Below are positions 10,458-20,837 of a stretch of 39,736 nt of DNA, in pieces. Origin of the DNA: Euprymna scolopes (taxonomy: Eukaryota; Mollusca; Cephalopoda; Sepiida; Sepiolidae); NCBI GenBank assembly GCA_024364805.1, contig CM044499.1, positions 93,230,635-93,270,370 of the forward strand, given 5' to 3'. The stretch's first letter is position 1. The number at the start of each line of letters is the position of its first letter. The notes beneath the pieces were generated by a model. The model was not told the DNA's origin. It saw nothing but the letters and a program-made list of their open reading frames with translations, and did no database searches. A program made the position numbers and the translations under genes.

Positions 10458-12151
10458 AATATATTTATATTGTGTATGTTTTACCTGGACTTCACTGGGG
10501 GCGGCGGCTGTACTGTTGGGGTAGAGTGAAAATACAAACTACTTCGTTTAAATATGTTGTGGGTAGTAATGTTGGCGCTCGTAAGATGTAATGTAAGATT
10601 TTATTATAACGAATAAATGTGTCTGTAAAGGTGTGCGAAAGTTACATAAGATGTTGGGTAATAGTGTACACATAATAAATTAGTATGCGCCATATGTTAT
10701 TGCAAATCTATGGTAAATTGCTCTAAGAGGGAATTTCATCAATCAAAATTTTATATATATATAATATTCTATAATACTGACAACTATTTTCTTATTAATA
10801 AAATAAATGTGCATTTTATAACATGTCACTAGGACCAAAATATATTAACATTTAAAACTAGTTACTATGATTAAACAACTTCAATAATTAGTTTCTTTTT
10901 TACTTAATAAAAAATAACAAATATTTTATTATAAGTCTAAAACCATTTATTAGTCAGATCTATTTATTTAAATCAGAATAGAAACCGAATTAACTGGTAT
11001 TACATTAAATCATGGATATTTAATGTAATGATAATTTGTTTCTGATGAATAGTTAAGTTTTATAATTCATATTAATTGAAACCTTTCCGACACAAGAACG
11101 ACGCGTCAATCATCAGCTGCAACAGTTCGTTAAGTCTAATCCTCTCTCAGTGTTGCTTTGTGGCGTCAGCTAATCAGTAATTGGGATTTCTAGCAAGTAA
11201 ACATCTGGTAGATACAGTCGTATTAGATTAAAGACCTAATTAAAACGACTCTGGTGGGAATCAAGGATAAGTCGACATCAAGATGTCTAGTCTCCTGGTC
11301 GCCTCTGCTTCTACAGAATAAGCTAAAGAATATGAATAGAGTGAGAAAAGTCATGTTTCTTTTACTTCGGTCGACGTCCTACGAAATCAAGGTGCCCACT
11401 ACATGGGGCTACCACTTGAACTTTATATGAGATACATAGATATTGGAATATTCCATTAAACTGTTTTATCTCTCAAATACTGAGTTAGTAAAGACATTGA
11501 GAATATAGTTTTCCTCTTCCCAATTAATCAGTTTCATATGCTGTAGTATATCTTTCATTATGGTCTCATGGACTTACAGGATTCCAGGACAAGAATTCAT
11601 CTAGTCTGGTAGAGTATTCAGCTTCGTGCAGTTACTTCATGTAACATAACTTGAAAAGTGCATCGTTCCTCTTAAGCTAACGTGGGTTAGCCATTATGAG
11701 GAGATCTTATTTGGACAGCGAATACAATGTGATTTTGAATATTTGGTCAGGGTTTACTTCCAGAGAAAAATATCTTCATGCTAGGTTGTTCTGACAAACC
11801 CCTGTACAGAGAGACACTCGAGGATAGTGTCTAGTAGACATTCAAATTCTCTCCTGTAGGCATTCAAATTATCTCCTGTTTCTTCAGTGTAATTTTTGCG
11901 TGATGGATCAAACCATTTAACATATGCAACCGCTATTTTCAGTGTCGAGAGTAAAAACCTGCAATGTTGTACGCTTAACAAAGACCTACGACGAACACAG
12001 AAAACTTCATTCAGAAAAGCAATCCTGAGAGGCAATCTTCGTGATTCAGAAAGTTTACTTAAAAAAAACAGCAGAGAATTTATTTATATTTCAAATCTTC
12101 TATTGTTCTCAAAGAATAAGCTTAAAATGTTCTCTCTTTGCTTTTATTATG
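10458..12151. other. AT-rich DNA with an unidentified more balanced segment
   Basis: From 10458 to about 11080 the DNA is AT-rich and I see nothing in it. From about 11090 to 12035 base composition is more even, and on the - strand short peptide-like stretches appear, the longest being 84 codons ending at 11781. I do not recognise the protein; it could be an old repeat or degraded coding DNA. Confidence 0.3.
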
Positions 12152-12545
12152 AACTAGCCTGAGTGTTTGGAGGTGTGTGTGTAACAAAAAAAAGTGGTAG
12201 TGGACAGACAGGCTCGAACTCGTACCGCGAAGAAGTGACAAAGAACATGATGCGGTAGCCGTTGCGCCCATCGCCAAATCGAAAGCGACTCGAGTTTAAA
12301 TTTAGGCTAGACAATCGAAAAGAGGCGATGAATTTTGAAAATATTGGCGAAAAAAGCGACCCCTCCCTGTAGAAAAGTGTGCATGTGCGGGTGAAGGAAT
12401 GAATGTTTCTATCCAATTTTTCGTTATTTGTCGTCCGAAGGCTTGAGCATCAAATTGATATCAATCCCGTGAAAATCCGTCACCTCTGTCGAAAGGCAAA
12501 CATACATGCATACATACATACATGCACACATACACTAACAGACGG
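12152..12545 (-). repeat. tRNA-like interspersed repeat, copy 1
   Basis: This is one of three copies of a family about 400 bases long in the window (others at 12556-13100 and 30412-30815). It begins (+ strand) with ctagcctgagtg and ends with a CATA-type simple repeat near 12500-12545. On the - strand a pol III A-box-like sequence, TGGGCGCAACGG, near 12265 is followed about 45 bases on by a B-box-like GAGTTCGAGCC near 12215, as in tRNA-Arg-like SINE heads. Unlike a simple SINE, the tRNA-like part sits near one end of the unit and points outward. I therefore call it SINE-like, not a proven SINE. Confidence 0.6.
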
Positions 12546-12555
12546 GTGAGATTAA

Positions 12556-13100
12556 TAGACCTGAGTGTCCGATGGGTCCCGGGTGTTTGGAAGTGTGTGC
12601 TGAGCAAAAAAAAAAGTTGTAGTAAGCAAGCAGGCTTGAACCCGTGATTCGAAGGCGGAAAAGTAAGTGAAGGTATGTGTAAGGGTGTTGGTTGAGCAAA
12701 ATAAAAAGGAAAATCGCGAGCGGAAAACCCGTATTGCGAAGAAGAAGATGAAAATGAACAAAAAAAAGGTGACGTATTTGTTGTTGCGCCCATCGCCAAA
12801 CCGGAAGTGTCTTAGGTTTAAATTACTACTAGACAACCGAAAAGAGGCGATGACTTTCGAAAAGATCGGCAAAAAAAAAAAACGATTCCCTTGTAGAAAA
12901 CTTCCCACTTGAGGGTAAAGGAATTAATGTTTTTAATTTTTTTTTTCGATATTTGTCGTCACAAATATTGAAAAATTGGCTAAAAACATTAATTCCTCGG
13001 AGGGTCGAGTTTAAAAAACAATACCAATCTCATGAAAATCCGTCGTCTCTGTCGAAAATTGTGCTGAGACGTACATACATAGATTTAAACAGACAGGTGA
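12556..13100 (-). repeat. tRNA-like interspersed repeat, copy 2
   Basis: This copy directly follows copy 1 in the same orientation. It shares the blocks gcgcccatcgccaaa, aaaagaggcgatga and aatccgtcgtctctgtcgaa with the family. It is longer because its left part is doubled: a gagcaaaa-to-gaaggcgg segment at about 12600-12660 recurs in altered form at about 12693-12750. The A-box-like sequence is kept (GGGCGCAAC on the - strand near 12790), but the B box is degraded. It ends in a short ACATACATA tract near 13075. Confidence 0.6.
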
Positions 13101-13139
13101 GATTTATGTAATAGTTTATTGGTACTGGTACTTTCGCCC

Positions 13140-13189
13140 GACTTTTCCGACTGTTTATGTAAGCGACTTTTCCGACTGTTTATGTAAGC
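13140..13189 (+). repeat. Perfect 25-bp tandem duplication
   Basis: Two adjacent identical units begin gacttttccgactg at 13140 and 13165. It lies just beyond repeat copy 2. Identity suggests a recent slippage event. Confidence 0.9.
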
Positions 13190-14388
13190 GACTCGGGTAT
13201 GAGGAATGCCTGTACAATCATCAGGCGATGAAATCAGACAAGTTAAATTCTAAATTGACTAAATCGTAAATTATCGACTGTAAAGAAAGTATGAAAAAAA
13301 ATAGCCAATTAATTATCTTTCTCGTGAAATAATATATAAAAACCCTTTTCATAATTTCAGCCGTGAAAATAATTTATTTCATAAAATTAAACATATAATA
13401 AGGGCTTAATGTTTCTTATTTAACGCCAATTATTTTAAATTTGGACTTTTTTACGTAATTCGAGGTCGGCAATAGTCGATTTTGCCTGGTTCAAAAACTG
13501 TACGATTACCAAATACTTTAATAAATTCGTCCGTGCTAATTAGTTATTTAGTAATCCAGTAAAAGTATAATTGATATTGAATTAAATCACTAATATTTAC
13601 TATTATATAAGGTATAGGTTATTTTTCTATTTCTGTAAATCAGGAATTCTTAAAAATACAAAGCATAACAATTTCAAGAGTCACGGCACTAGCAGTATAC
13701 ATAAAATACTTTTTGAAAAAATATATAAACATTTGTGTAAAACGTTAATAGTAGTTTATTTTCCTAGGCAAAACCGCTAATATGATATGAATTCATTTAT
13801 TACCAATGCAGTTGACAACCAAGCAGTACTGATGAAATGCGACTCTCGTTTCCGGATGTGCGTTTCTATAATTTTCCAAGTTGGGCGTTTGTTTATTTGT
13901 TTGTTCTTATACGAGTGAAACAAATCTATAATTTTCGGATGTCACCATAATTTTAACTTCAATATCCATTTAAAATTTGACCTCCCAATCACGTGTTTTG
14001 TCTAAGACGAGTTTTTCCAATAGTTCTCTCAATTAACAACCTAAAGACTTCTGACATTCATCCAACTAACATGCCGTACATTATCGCGCCCAACACCGTC
14101 AACCGTTTTGTGCTTTCCATTTTAAGTGTGTGTCACGGTTTTTAATGACGTCTCTTTCTCTCTTAACTTGCAAGCCTATTAAGAATTACCAGACGGTCTT
14201 ATATGTCAACAGGATGTTGTGAGTTGTAGTAGTGCCAAACACACGGGTTGGCTTCCGTCCAGGTTCACTACAATCGAAACCTCTTCTTAATTTCTCTCTC
14301 ATTAGCTTAGTCTTGATGAGTCTCGTTGGCTTTGTTAACTTTATCGAGTAGGGTAAAGTCATCAGACATATGGACAATATGTTTTCAG
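13190..14388. other. AT-rich DNA without recognised features
   Basis: No coding, RNA or mobile-element signal was recognised on either strand. Confidence 0.6.
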
Positions 14389-14460
14389 TCATATATATAT
14401 ATACACATATATACGTACATATATATGTGTATATATATGTGTGTGAGTGTGTGTGTGTTT
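14389..14460. repeat. (TA)n/(TG)n compound microsatellite
   Basis: The alternating run is broken by AC and GT steps (tatacacatatatacgtaca) and passes into a TG run. Confidence 0.9.
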
Positions 14461-14682
14461 ATAGATATATACATGTGTGTATTATGTTTATGAAGATTTT
14501 TTATTCATGTAAACATTATTTGGCTACACGTTTGCAAAACATATTTCGATCAGAGCTATAAGACGAACCATCGTTTTTTTTTTTATTTCTTCATTGTATA
14601 AAGTTTACACTTTAAGGACGCAAAGTCAATTTACACCACTCTAAACTCTAAGTAACTGTTCACTTATTTATTTATTTAATTA

Positions 14683-14936
14683 GTTAATGTTATAGACCCG
14701 TGTTAGGGATCACAAATGAAATAAACCACAAGTAGTGTAAAGTGTATAAATATTATATGTATTTATCATAAAGAATATAGGAGCCACTCACGTGGTATGA
14801 GAGGAACATGTTCGTAACATGCGGTTAAAAATTGTATACATGTCTCCATCTCGTCTCTTAAACCGATGGTAATTATAGGAGTAGTTGATTCCACTTAGTT
14901 CTCAAATAGGCGTGGTTTGTACCCCACAGCAGTTAA
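14683..14936 (-). mobile_element. Solo LTR with 5-bp target-site duplication
   Basis: The LTR spans 14688-14931 (244 bp). It begins TGTTATAGACCC and ends ACCCCACAGCA on the + strand, giving the TG...CA ends usual for LTRs. The same five bases, GTTAA, flank it at 14683-14687 and 14932-14936. Its left 150 or so bases match the LTR piece at 7307-7465. No internal region adjoins it: the primer-binding sequence found beside the other copy is absent. Recombination between two LTRs normally leaves such a solo LTR. Divergence from the other copy is moderate, so it is not recent. Confidence 0.8.
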
Positions 14937-16170
14937 TTTTTGAATCAGGTAGAAGAGTTTAAAATATTCCATTTAGCATTTTTTTTAAAAACGTGCTGTT
15001 TTGTGAATTTTTCTCGATGAACTAGTGCTTGTAAATTCACTATCTAAACTGCAGACACTCAAAGCTGGCTTTGTGGACTCCGTTGTTAGTTTAAGCAAAC
15101 ATGCTGCGAAATTATATCTTCTCAGACACCATATAAAACTACTTCCGTAAACACTTCTACAAACTTAATAAAGAAACACTTTTGGGTGTATACACCTTTG
15201 TGAACGAAATTTGCATATGAAATTGCGTTGGCGGTGTAAGCAACATTCCACAATTTGCAAAATGCACACATCTTGATGATCAAGCTTGCGGATGTAAAAA
15301 TGCTTTCGATCTACATTGAATTATAAGCATTATTTTGATGCGAGAAGATATTGCAAAGATGAGTTAAAATTCAAGTACAGAACACGAGAATGTAACGGGT
15401 GTTTATTTTCACGCCTCACGCTATAATTACTCAATCTAGCTAATGACCTGAGCGGGAAGAAAGGCTCTATCGGTCTCTGCTAGGTTAGCATGGGTCTAAT
15501 ATATTGACATAAGGACAGCATTATTTTCTATATCCCTGTTAAGAGATGGAGCTTAAACTGAACTGACAATCATAAAGCCGTTTAGCTCAATAGTACCAGA
15601 AGATGCGTGATCCTTTTACTAAAGCCTTTTTGCATTCTAACTGTTCATACTGTTTTAAACGTATTTGTTTGATGATTCAAAATTTCTACACCAAACTTCC
15701 CTTTTTTGTCAGTTATCATCACATTTGCTAGATCTGCGATATCCAGCTCATGACAAGTCAGTTTCCATCCAACGTAACTACTTATAGGTTTCAATATTTT
15801 TTATTTCACGAAGTTACCTATTATAAACCATTCTTTTATTAGTAATGAACAATCGCTAGCCGCATGTTAAAGATCAGTTTAGGACATGGACTTTTTTGTT
15901 AAGTCAGCTTTTCTATACACTACACAGCTTTATGGTAAACAGTACTACTTGTAAAAATTTTGCGCAGTCACCGAAGGATGTTGTGGCTTTTTAAACCTTG
16001 TTATTACGTCAAATATGAAATAAGCTGGGACCATATCATTACGCGGCTTATAACTCGATTGTAATCTTGTATTAGTAAAGCTACGATTTATAATAAAATA
16101 ATTAAAAAGAAAAGTGTATCACTATTTTAAATAGAAAAATTTCGGAAATGATAAAAAGAATACTTTTACT

Positions 16171-16179
<9 letters not shown>
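14937..16179. other. AT-rich DNA without recognised features
   Basis: I looked on both strands and found no domain, RNA gene or element end. Confidence 0.6.
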
Positions 16180-16240
<61 letters not shown>

Positions 16241-16257
16241 CATATATATGTGTGTGT
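16180..16257. repeat. (TA)n microsatellite passing into TG
   Basis: This is a TA run of about 70 bases with a few AC or AA interruptions, ending in a TGTGTG tract. Confidence 0.95.
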
Positions 16258-17504
16258 TAGGGTAAGGTGTGTATATAGGTGTGTGAGAATGTTGTAATTT
16301 ATTTGGAGATTAGTGCTTTCTATGAAATGGGAAGATTTGAAAACTATGGAAAATCAGTCTCGTAAAAAAACACCGTTTTTTATTTGAAAAGATCAAAACA
16401 TGGAAACACTATTAAGATTTCAATAATTTTCAATTATAAAATATTTCTTCAACAACATCATGTCTTGAATCCGAATGGTATTATGGTGTCATATTCTTTA
16501 AAATTTCATGTCATAACTAATGTTCAGAATGAAAGAAAAAAGGAAAAATTAAAATATGTAGAGCTACTCAATGCCCACGTGTAGTAGGACCGCAGTTGAA
16601 TAAATTTGAAATATGGGTCGGTATTAATGCTATTTATCAAATCTTTGTTCTCATATTTTAACAGCAATACTTATAGTATCATGTGTTTCACTTAGATGTA
16701 ATAATACTTATATGTAATTTAATTAGATATTATTTCATAAACCAATTATGATCAAGTCCTTATGATAACAAGAATTACAATCCAACGGTATTTGCACTCT
16801 CTGAGACGTCCCTGGGTTTGATCGTCTGTTCGCTACCCGCACAGGCGATATTTTCTTTCATCAAAGATCGTTATTCGGCGGATAGCACTCATCATTGAAA
16901 GAAATGATTTAGAGATGCATGTGAATAAACTTAATCACTTAAAAACAAAATTAGGACACTGAAAATCGTTTTTTATAAAAAAATAATTATCCTGTTAAAT
17001 ATTCTAACAGTATATCTTTATACACATAGATATCTAATTCGTATACAAGAAAGTAGAATGGCCATTTAATATCTGTTTCTAATCCTCTATGGCTAGAATG
17101 TTGTTTTCAGTTTAACATTTTTCCAAGTTGGTCGAAGCAAATTGGTTGGTTAGCATATCGTAGTAATTTTCGCTCCACGTCGTCCTGGATTTATCAAACA
17201 TCGCCCTGTCTTTTGTTATAAAAAAAACTTTATGCTAGTCAATATTACGGTATCATAACAAATTGCAACATTTTTTCATGATTTTATGTCAGGTTGGGAC
17301 TACTCTACATCATTCCAAGAGTTAGGCAAGATTTGAGTATACGAAAGTTTCAAATTTCGAATTGAACATTTTCGACTTACAAGTCATTTTTCATAAAGTT
17401 TTAAAACACTAACTTGGACAGTTTGGTTGTTTTTGTTTCACGGCATTTCAACCCTTTTCAGGTTCTTTAATGGCAGTTATTTTGAAGATTTTTATTTTTA
17501 AATA

Positions 17505-17506
<2 letters not shown>
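16258..17506. other. AT-rich DNA without recognised features
   Basis: There is a 66-codon open frame at 16384-16584, but its composition follows the AT-rich background and it shows no known domain. I see nothing else. Confidence 0.6.

Positions 17507-17560
<54 letters not shown>
17507..17560. repeat. (TA)n microsatellite
   Basis: This is a nearly pure TA run of about 50 bases. Together with the array at 18777-18831 it brackets a segment that contains a mariner-type remnant. Confidence 0.95.
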
Positions 17561-18109
17561 GTCAAGTTCGTTTCTATTAAATCAGAAGTTGGGATCCTAA
17601 CAAGTACTACCACCTCGGGTCAGAGTAGACCTGGGATCAATAGCAATCAAAGGGTGTCTCCACATTGCCCAAATCCCACAAGCTGAAGCCTCACCATCGG
17701 ATATAGTTTAAGGTCATATCCAGGACCAGGCAGTTTATATGATAAACAAATAAATTATGCATTTTTACCCATATTTTCAGGGTCGACCTTTCACATGAAA
17801 TATTTGCCAATGATTTGGAATGACACATATATATGGTTACCCCTGCCTATCTTGATTCATATTCTTTTTCAATTTCTTTTACTCAGCTTCTTTTTCAGTA
17901 AATTAAAATTCTGGCACGTTTTCTCTTAGTCATAATAATTATGCGAGGAATTTTCCAGTAAGGTTATTCGGCATCACTCTGTATGAGCAATATCGGCACA
18001 TTTATACAGAGTAGAACGATAAAGTTGTTGCTCTAAGTGGGGGGGTACTATAACTTAATTAAAAAATTTTAGTGAAAAAATCAATTCATGTAACTAGTTA
18101 ATGTTGTTG
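17561..18109. other. Unassigned segment left of a mariner-type remnant
   Basis: The part at about 17580-17720 is richer in G and C than its surroundings and may be the end of another repeat. No protein was recognised. Confidence 0.35.
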
Positions 18110-18698
18110 CCTTCAGCCTAAATCACGGGTCCGGAACTAAGAACATGCCTTTTCTACAAGCGCCGACAGAAGCTCGCCAAATACTCAGCGGATGGTAGCG
18201 ATCAGGCTAACTTTCGTGTTGTGGGAGGTAATGTTGGTGATGTTCTCGACGTGTAGACAAACGAAGTAGTCCAGCGGGTTCGGGTCGGAGAGGAGAGGAG
18301 GCAAGTGAGTAAAAGATACAAAGTCGTAGCACTACTTCTATAGCCAAGGCTGAGTCCTTTTGGACGTGGACTGGCGCCGAGTCCTGCGTCCACACCCAGG
18401 ATCTGCCAGCGGCCACTTGATTTCAGGGTATCACCACAATCTTCAGCACATCCAGGTACACTTTAGTGTATATTTCAAGCCAACTTCGAAGACGTGAGTT
18501 GGCATGGTGTGGATGTCATTTGAAGCCCTACAAAAGACCATTTTGATCACCCTAGGCACGTCCCGTGGTAATCCAGTGATGTATTTTCAGGATGCTGGCA
18601 ATTGTCCTTTTGTAATAAATTGGATCAGAAGAGAGCATTAGTTGTACAGCGGTGCATCTGCGATCTCGCTCGTTTAAAATATTGTTGATTTCAGACAT
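18110..18698 (-). pseudogene. Tc1/mariner-type transposase remnant
   Basis: Read on the - strand. A start-like MSEINNILNERDRR at 18698 is followed by a shortened N-terminal part. The catalytic domain follows: a VFEVGLKYTLK-like block near 18500-18540, then VWTQDSAPVH with the second catalytic aspartate near 18382, then NPLDYF near 18264-18284 with the third acidic position. A typical C-terminal block follows (VENITNITSHNTKVSL, near 18205-18252). The order and spacing match IS630/Tc1/mariner transposases. At least three frameshifts or stops break it, and the stretch between the N-terminus and the catalytic domain is too short, so a deletion is likely. The subgroup (DD34D, DD37D or other) is undecided because the frame shifts between the two aspartates. 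Confidence 0.75.
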
Positions 18699-18771
18699 GA
18701 TAGAAGGCTCCTATGGATCTAGGGATTTGTACACAACTGTCTAACTAGTAGATGGTCTGCAACAAAAACCA

Positions 18772-18776
<5 letters not shown>

Positions 18777-18831
<55 letters not shown>
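18777..18831. repeat. (TA)n microsatellite
   Basis: This is a pure TA run of about 54 bases, about 80 bases upstream of the start of the mariner-type remnant, which is encoded on the - strand. Confidence 0.95.
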
Positions 18832-18833
<2 letters not shown>

Positions 18834-19096
18834 CCTTGCTATATGACTTCTGATTAATCAAGTATTTTTTACTTTGATTTTCCATATCTCACTGACTTTA
18901 GCAAATAGGGTACATACCTTAAAAATATATTTGCTAATATGTTCTCCTTTGAAGAGTGTATAGACATCGAAACCAGATATGTTAAGGAGATAAAATTTCT
19001 AAAGTATTCTTTGCCTTGCTTAGAATAATAATCTTTGATATAAAACTCAGACATTTCACTTCAAAAACGTCTTTTCAATTCATTGAATCATTATAA

Positions 19097-19099
<3 letters not shown>

Positions 19100-19175
<76 letters not shown>
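19100..19175. repeat. (TA)n microsatellite abutting a Tc1 element
   Basis: A pure TA run of about 75 bases ends exactly where the terminal repeat of the next element begins (catgcggcg at 19176). Confidence 0.95.
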
Positions 19176-19178
<3 letters not shown>

Positions 19179-19185
19179 GCGGCGA

Positions 19186-19396
19186 AAAGAAAGTCCGCAC
19201 TTGTATTTTTTTCAATAACTGCAAATTTAAGAGGAATTTAATGTAACTGTTAAAACAAACTATACCTCCTTTGATTGGCCCTTTATTCTTCTATAATTTT
19301 ATCTGGTCATATTTGATCCTTTATTGAGATATTCTAGTATCCACGTCAATCTTAAAAAAAATAACTACAAATTTAGGAGGCAAAGAAAGTCCGCAC
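19186..19396 (+). repeat. Left-end direct repeats (outer and inner DR) of the Tc1 element
   Basis: The two 15-base copies at 19186-19200 and 19382-19396 are identical. Flanking similarity also exists, as both are preceded by an A-rich stretch. In this transposon type both sites bind transposase and both are needed for movement; that is family knowledge, not shown here. Confidence 0.75.
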
Positions 19397-19468
19397 ATGT
19401 GAAAATTGTTTTTAAATGCAACTTTAGGGCATTAATGCAACAAAAATACAACAGGAACAAAATGAACT

Positions 19469-20400
19469 AGTTAATATTTAGTAGGAGAGCCTTTCTACAC
19501 TTTGACAGACTGCAATCTTTTTGGAATTCCTTGAATTAGACTGCAGCAATACTCCAGGGAAAGGCCATCCCACTTTCCTTTAATTTTTGTCCTAAATTCT
19601 TCCAAATTTTAAATGTTATCATTGCGTAGCTATTGCTTGATGTGATAGCGTACGTTTTCGACAGGATTCAAGTCAAACACGGAATATCATGCTCTTCCAG
19701 GAACCTCTTGACATTGGCAGCTGTGTGAATGGGGCCATTATCCTGCATGAAGATGGGATTATCATGCAAATTCCAACCAAAGTAGGCTAGAAAATGTTCA
19801 GTCAACATATTAATATACTTGATCGAATTAATTCGACCTTACAAGCGAACAATAGACGCTGGACCATTGTTACTAATAATGCATCAAACCGAAACTGAAC
19901 GTCCACCATCTTGCAGCGTTGAAACAAAGAACCTAGGGTAAAATTTTTCGTCTTTCTTCCAACGGACGTACTGCCTACAATCACTACCAAGCCTATTGAA
20001 CTTGCTTTCCTTGCTAAAATCATTTTTGACTAATATGAAGAGGCATGATCTTCATTGCATCTGACGAAGTCCAGATAACACTTTCTGGTCTTTACAGAAA
20101 CCATTGGCTTGCTTCTTGTAACATATCCTCGCAAATTAAATCCCTTTCATCTGTTCTTGACAGTAGAAAGGGAGCACTTTTTACAAGATTGCACTGTTGT
20201 TGGATTTGGGAGCCGTTCTAAATCTGTTTTTAGGCTGCGGATCTTGATAGCATTGTCTTCCCTGTTAGAATTAACTCTAGTACAACCAGATTTAGGGGCA
20301 TCAGGAACAATGCCGGTCTTCTGGCGCTTTTGCACAGTAGTTCATTTTAGTCTGCGGTAGAATTCTCGATTGGATAAAGCTGAAAAGTTTTGTTTGTTTT
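19469..20400 (-). pseudogene. Tc1-like transposase remnant
   Basis: On the - strand the reading runs from about 20400 down to a stop near 19469. An HTH-like segment occupies about 20147-20335 (KSGCTRVNSNREDNAIK and following). Middle parts lie at 19802-20023. The catalytic region has IFMQDNGPIHTAANVKRFLEEH at about 19695-19750, with the second catalytic aspartate near 19740, and DLNPVEN at about 19652-19672, holding the final glutamate of DDE. These two are about 27 codons apart instead of the usual 34 or so, so a small deletion lies between them. The C-terminal helix is recognisable to 19469. Several frameshifts and stops are present, and the first helices are cut by the LINE tail at 20390-20575. 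The copy is inactive. Confidence 0.8.
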
Positions 20401-20575
20401 TTTTACAATATGGTCATTAATTATCAACGACCGGAAGCCACTCGGGGATAAGGGTTATTGCGTGTACAGTACGTTAGTAATGGAGATTTGATAAAGTGTC
20501 TTACTTAAGGGGGCGGTTCATCAGGAATTTTTTTATGTTGGACTTGAAGACATCAAGGGTCAGCTCCTGACGATC
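20390..20575 (-). mobile_element. 5'-truncated LINE C tail inserted in the Tc1 element
   Basis: On the - strand this reads LDVFKSNIKKFLMNRPLK then stop, almost the same as the C-terminus of LINE C (LDVCKSNVNKFLMNRPLK). It then shares the 3' UTR block around cttatcccYgagtggcttcc, and ends in an A-rich tail (aaaaaaaacaaacaaaac). Tail and truncation are typical of target-primed LINE insertion. The upstream limit is uncertain because similarity fades near 20575. Confidence 0.85.
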
Positions 20576-20728
20576 ACTAAGAGAAAGTAGTGGCATATGG
20601 ACTAAATGTTACGTTGTATAACATGGAACAGCAACAATTACGATAAGAGATGCTTTGTTACCTGTTGGTGGATATTTTAAACTGATTTATGGGTGATAAT
20701 TTAAGCTGGTTTTAAGCGAATTTGTTGC

Positions 20729-20760
20729 TGCGGACTTTATTTTTTCCTCCTCAATTGTAA
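20729..20760 (-). repeat. Right inner DR of the Tc1 element
   Basis: The reverse complement aligns with the left inner repeat (cluster tacaa..ggagg..aaagtccgca), with a substitution and a small length difference. It fixes the right end of the element to within about 200 bases. Confidence 0.7.
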
Positions 20761-20837
20761 GCTATCTTTTTAATTAGCGTAAACACTAGAATATTTGAAT
20801 TAAATGTCAAATATAAACAGGTAAAATTATAGAGGAA

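Larger units (their letters stand above)
19176..20837 (-). mobile_element. Tc1-like DNA transposon with IR/DR-type ends; right tip in the gap
   Basis: The left terminal repeat starts at 19176 just after a TA. It holds two direct copies of AAAGAAAGTCCGCAC (19186-19200 and 19382-19396), 196 bases apart, as in the outer and inner transposase-binding sites of IR/DR Tc1 elements. A matching inverted copy, TGCGGACTTTATTTTTTCC and on, lies at 20729-20760. It aligns best with the inner left copy, including the neighbouring aggagg and tacaa bases, so the right outer repeat should fall in the N gap near 20925-20950. A transposase remnant lies between on the - strand, and a LINE tail is inserted at about 20390-20575. 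Confidence 0.75.

Noticed and set aside
12461-12912. Hydrophobic Phe-rich frames of up to 118 codons on the - strand
   Set aside because: They fall within the tRNA-like repeat copies and come from T-rich tracts; the same repeat at 30412 has no matching frame.
16780-16870. A tRNA-like stretch (gggtttgatcgtc)
   Set aside because: The B box is too degraded and no A box lies at the right distance.
18202-18416. Arg- and Thr-rich small proteins on the - strand
   Set aside because: They are broken frames of the mariner-type transposase; the QDSAPVH and NPLDYF blocks show this.
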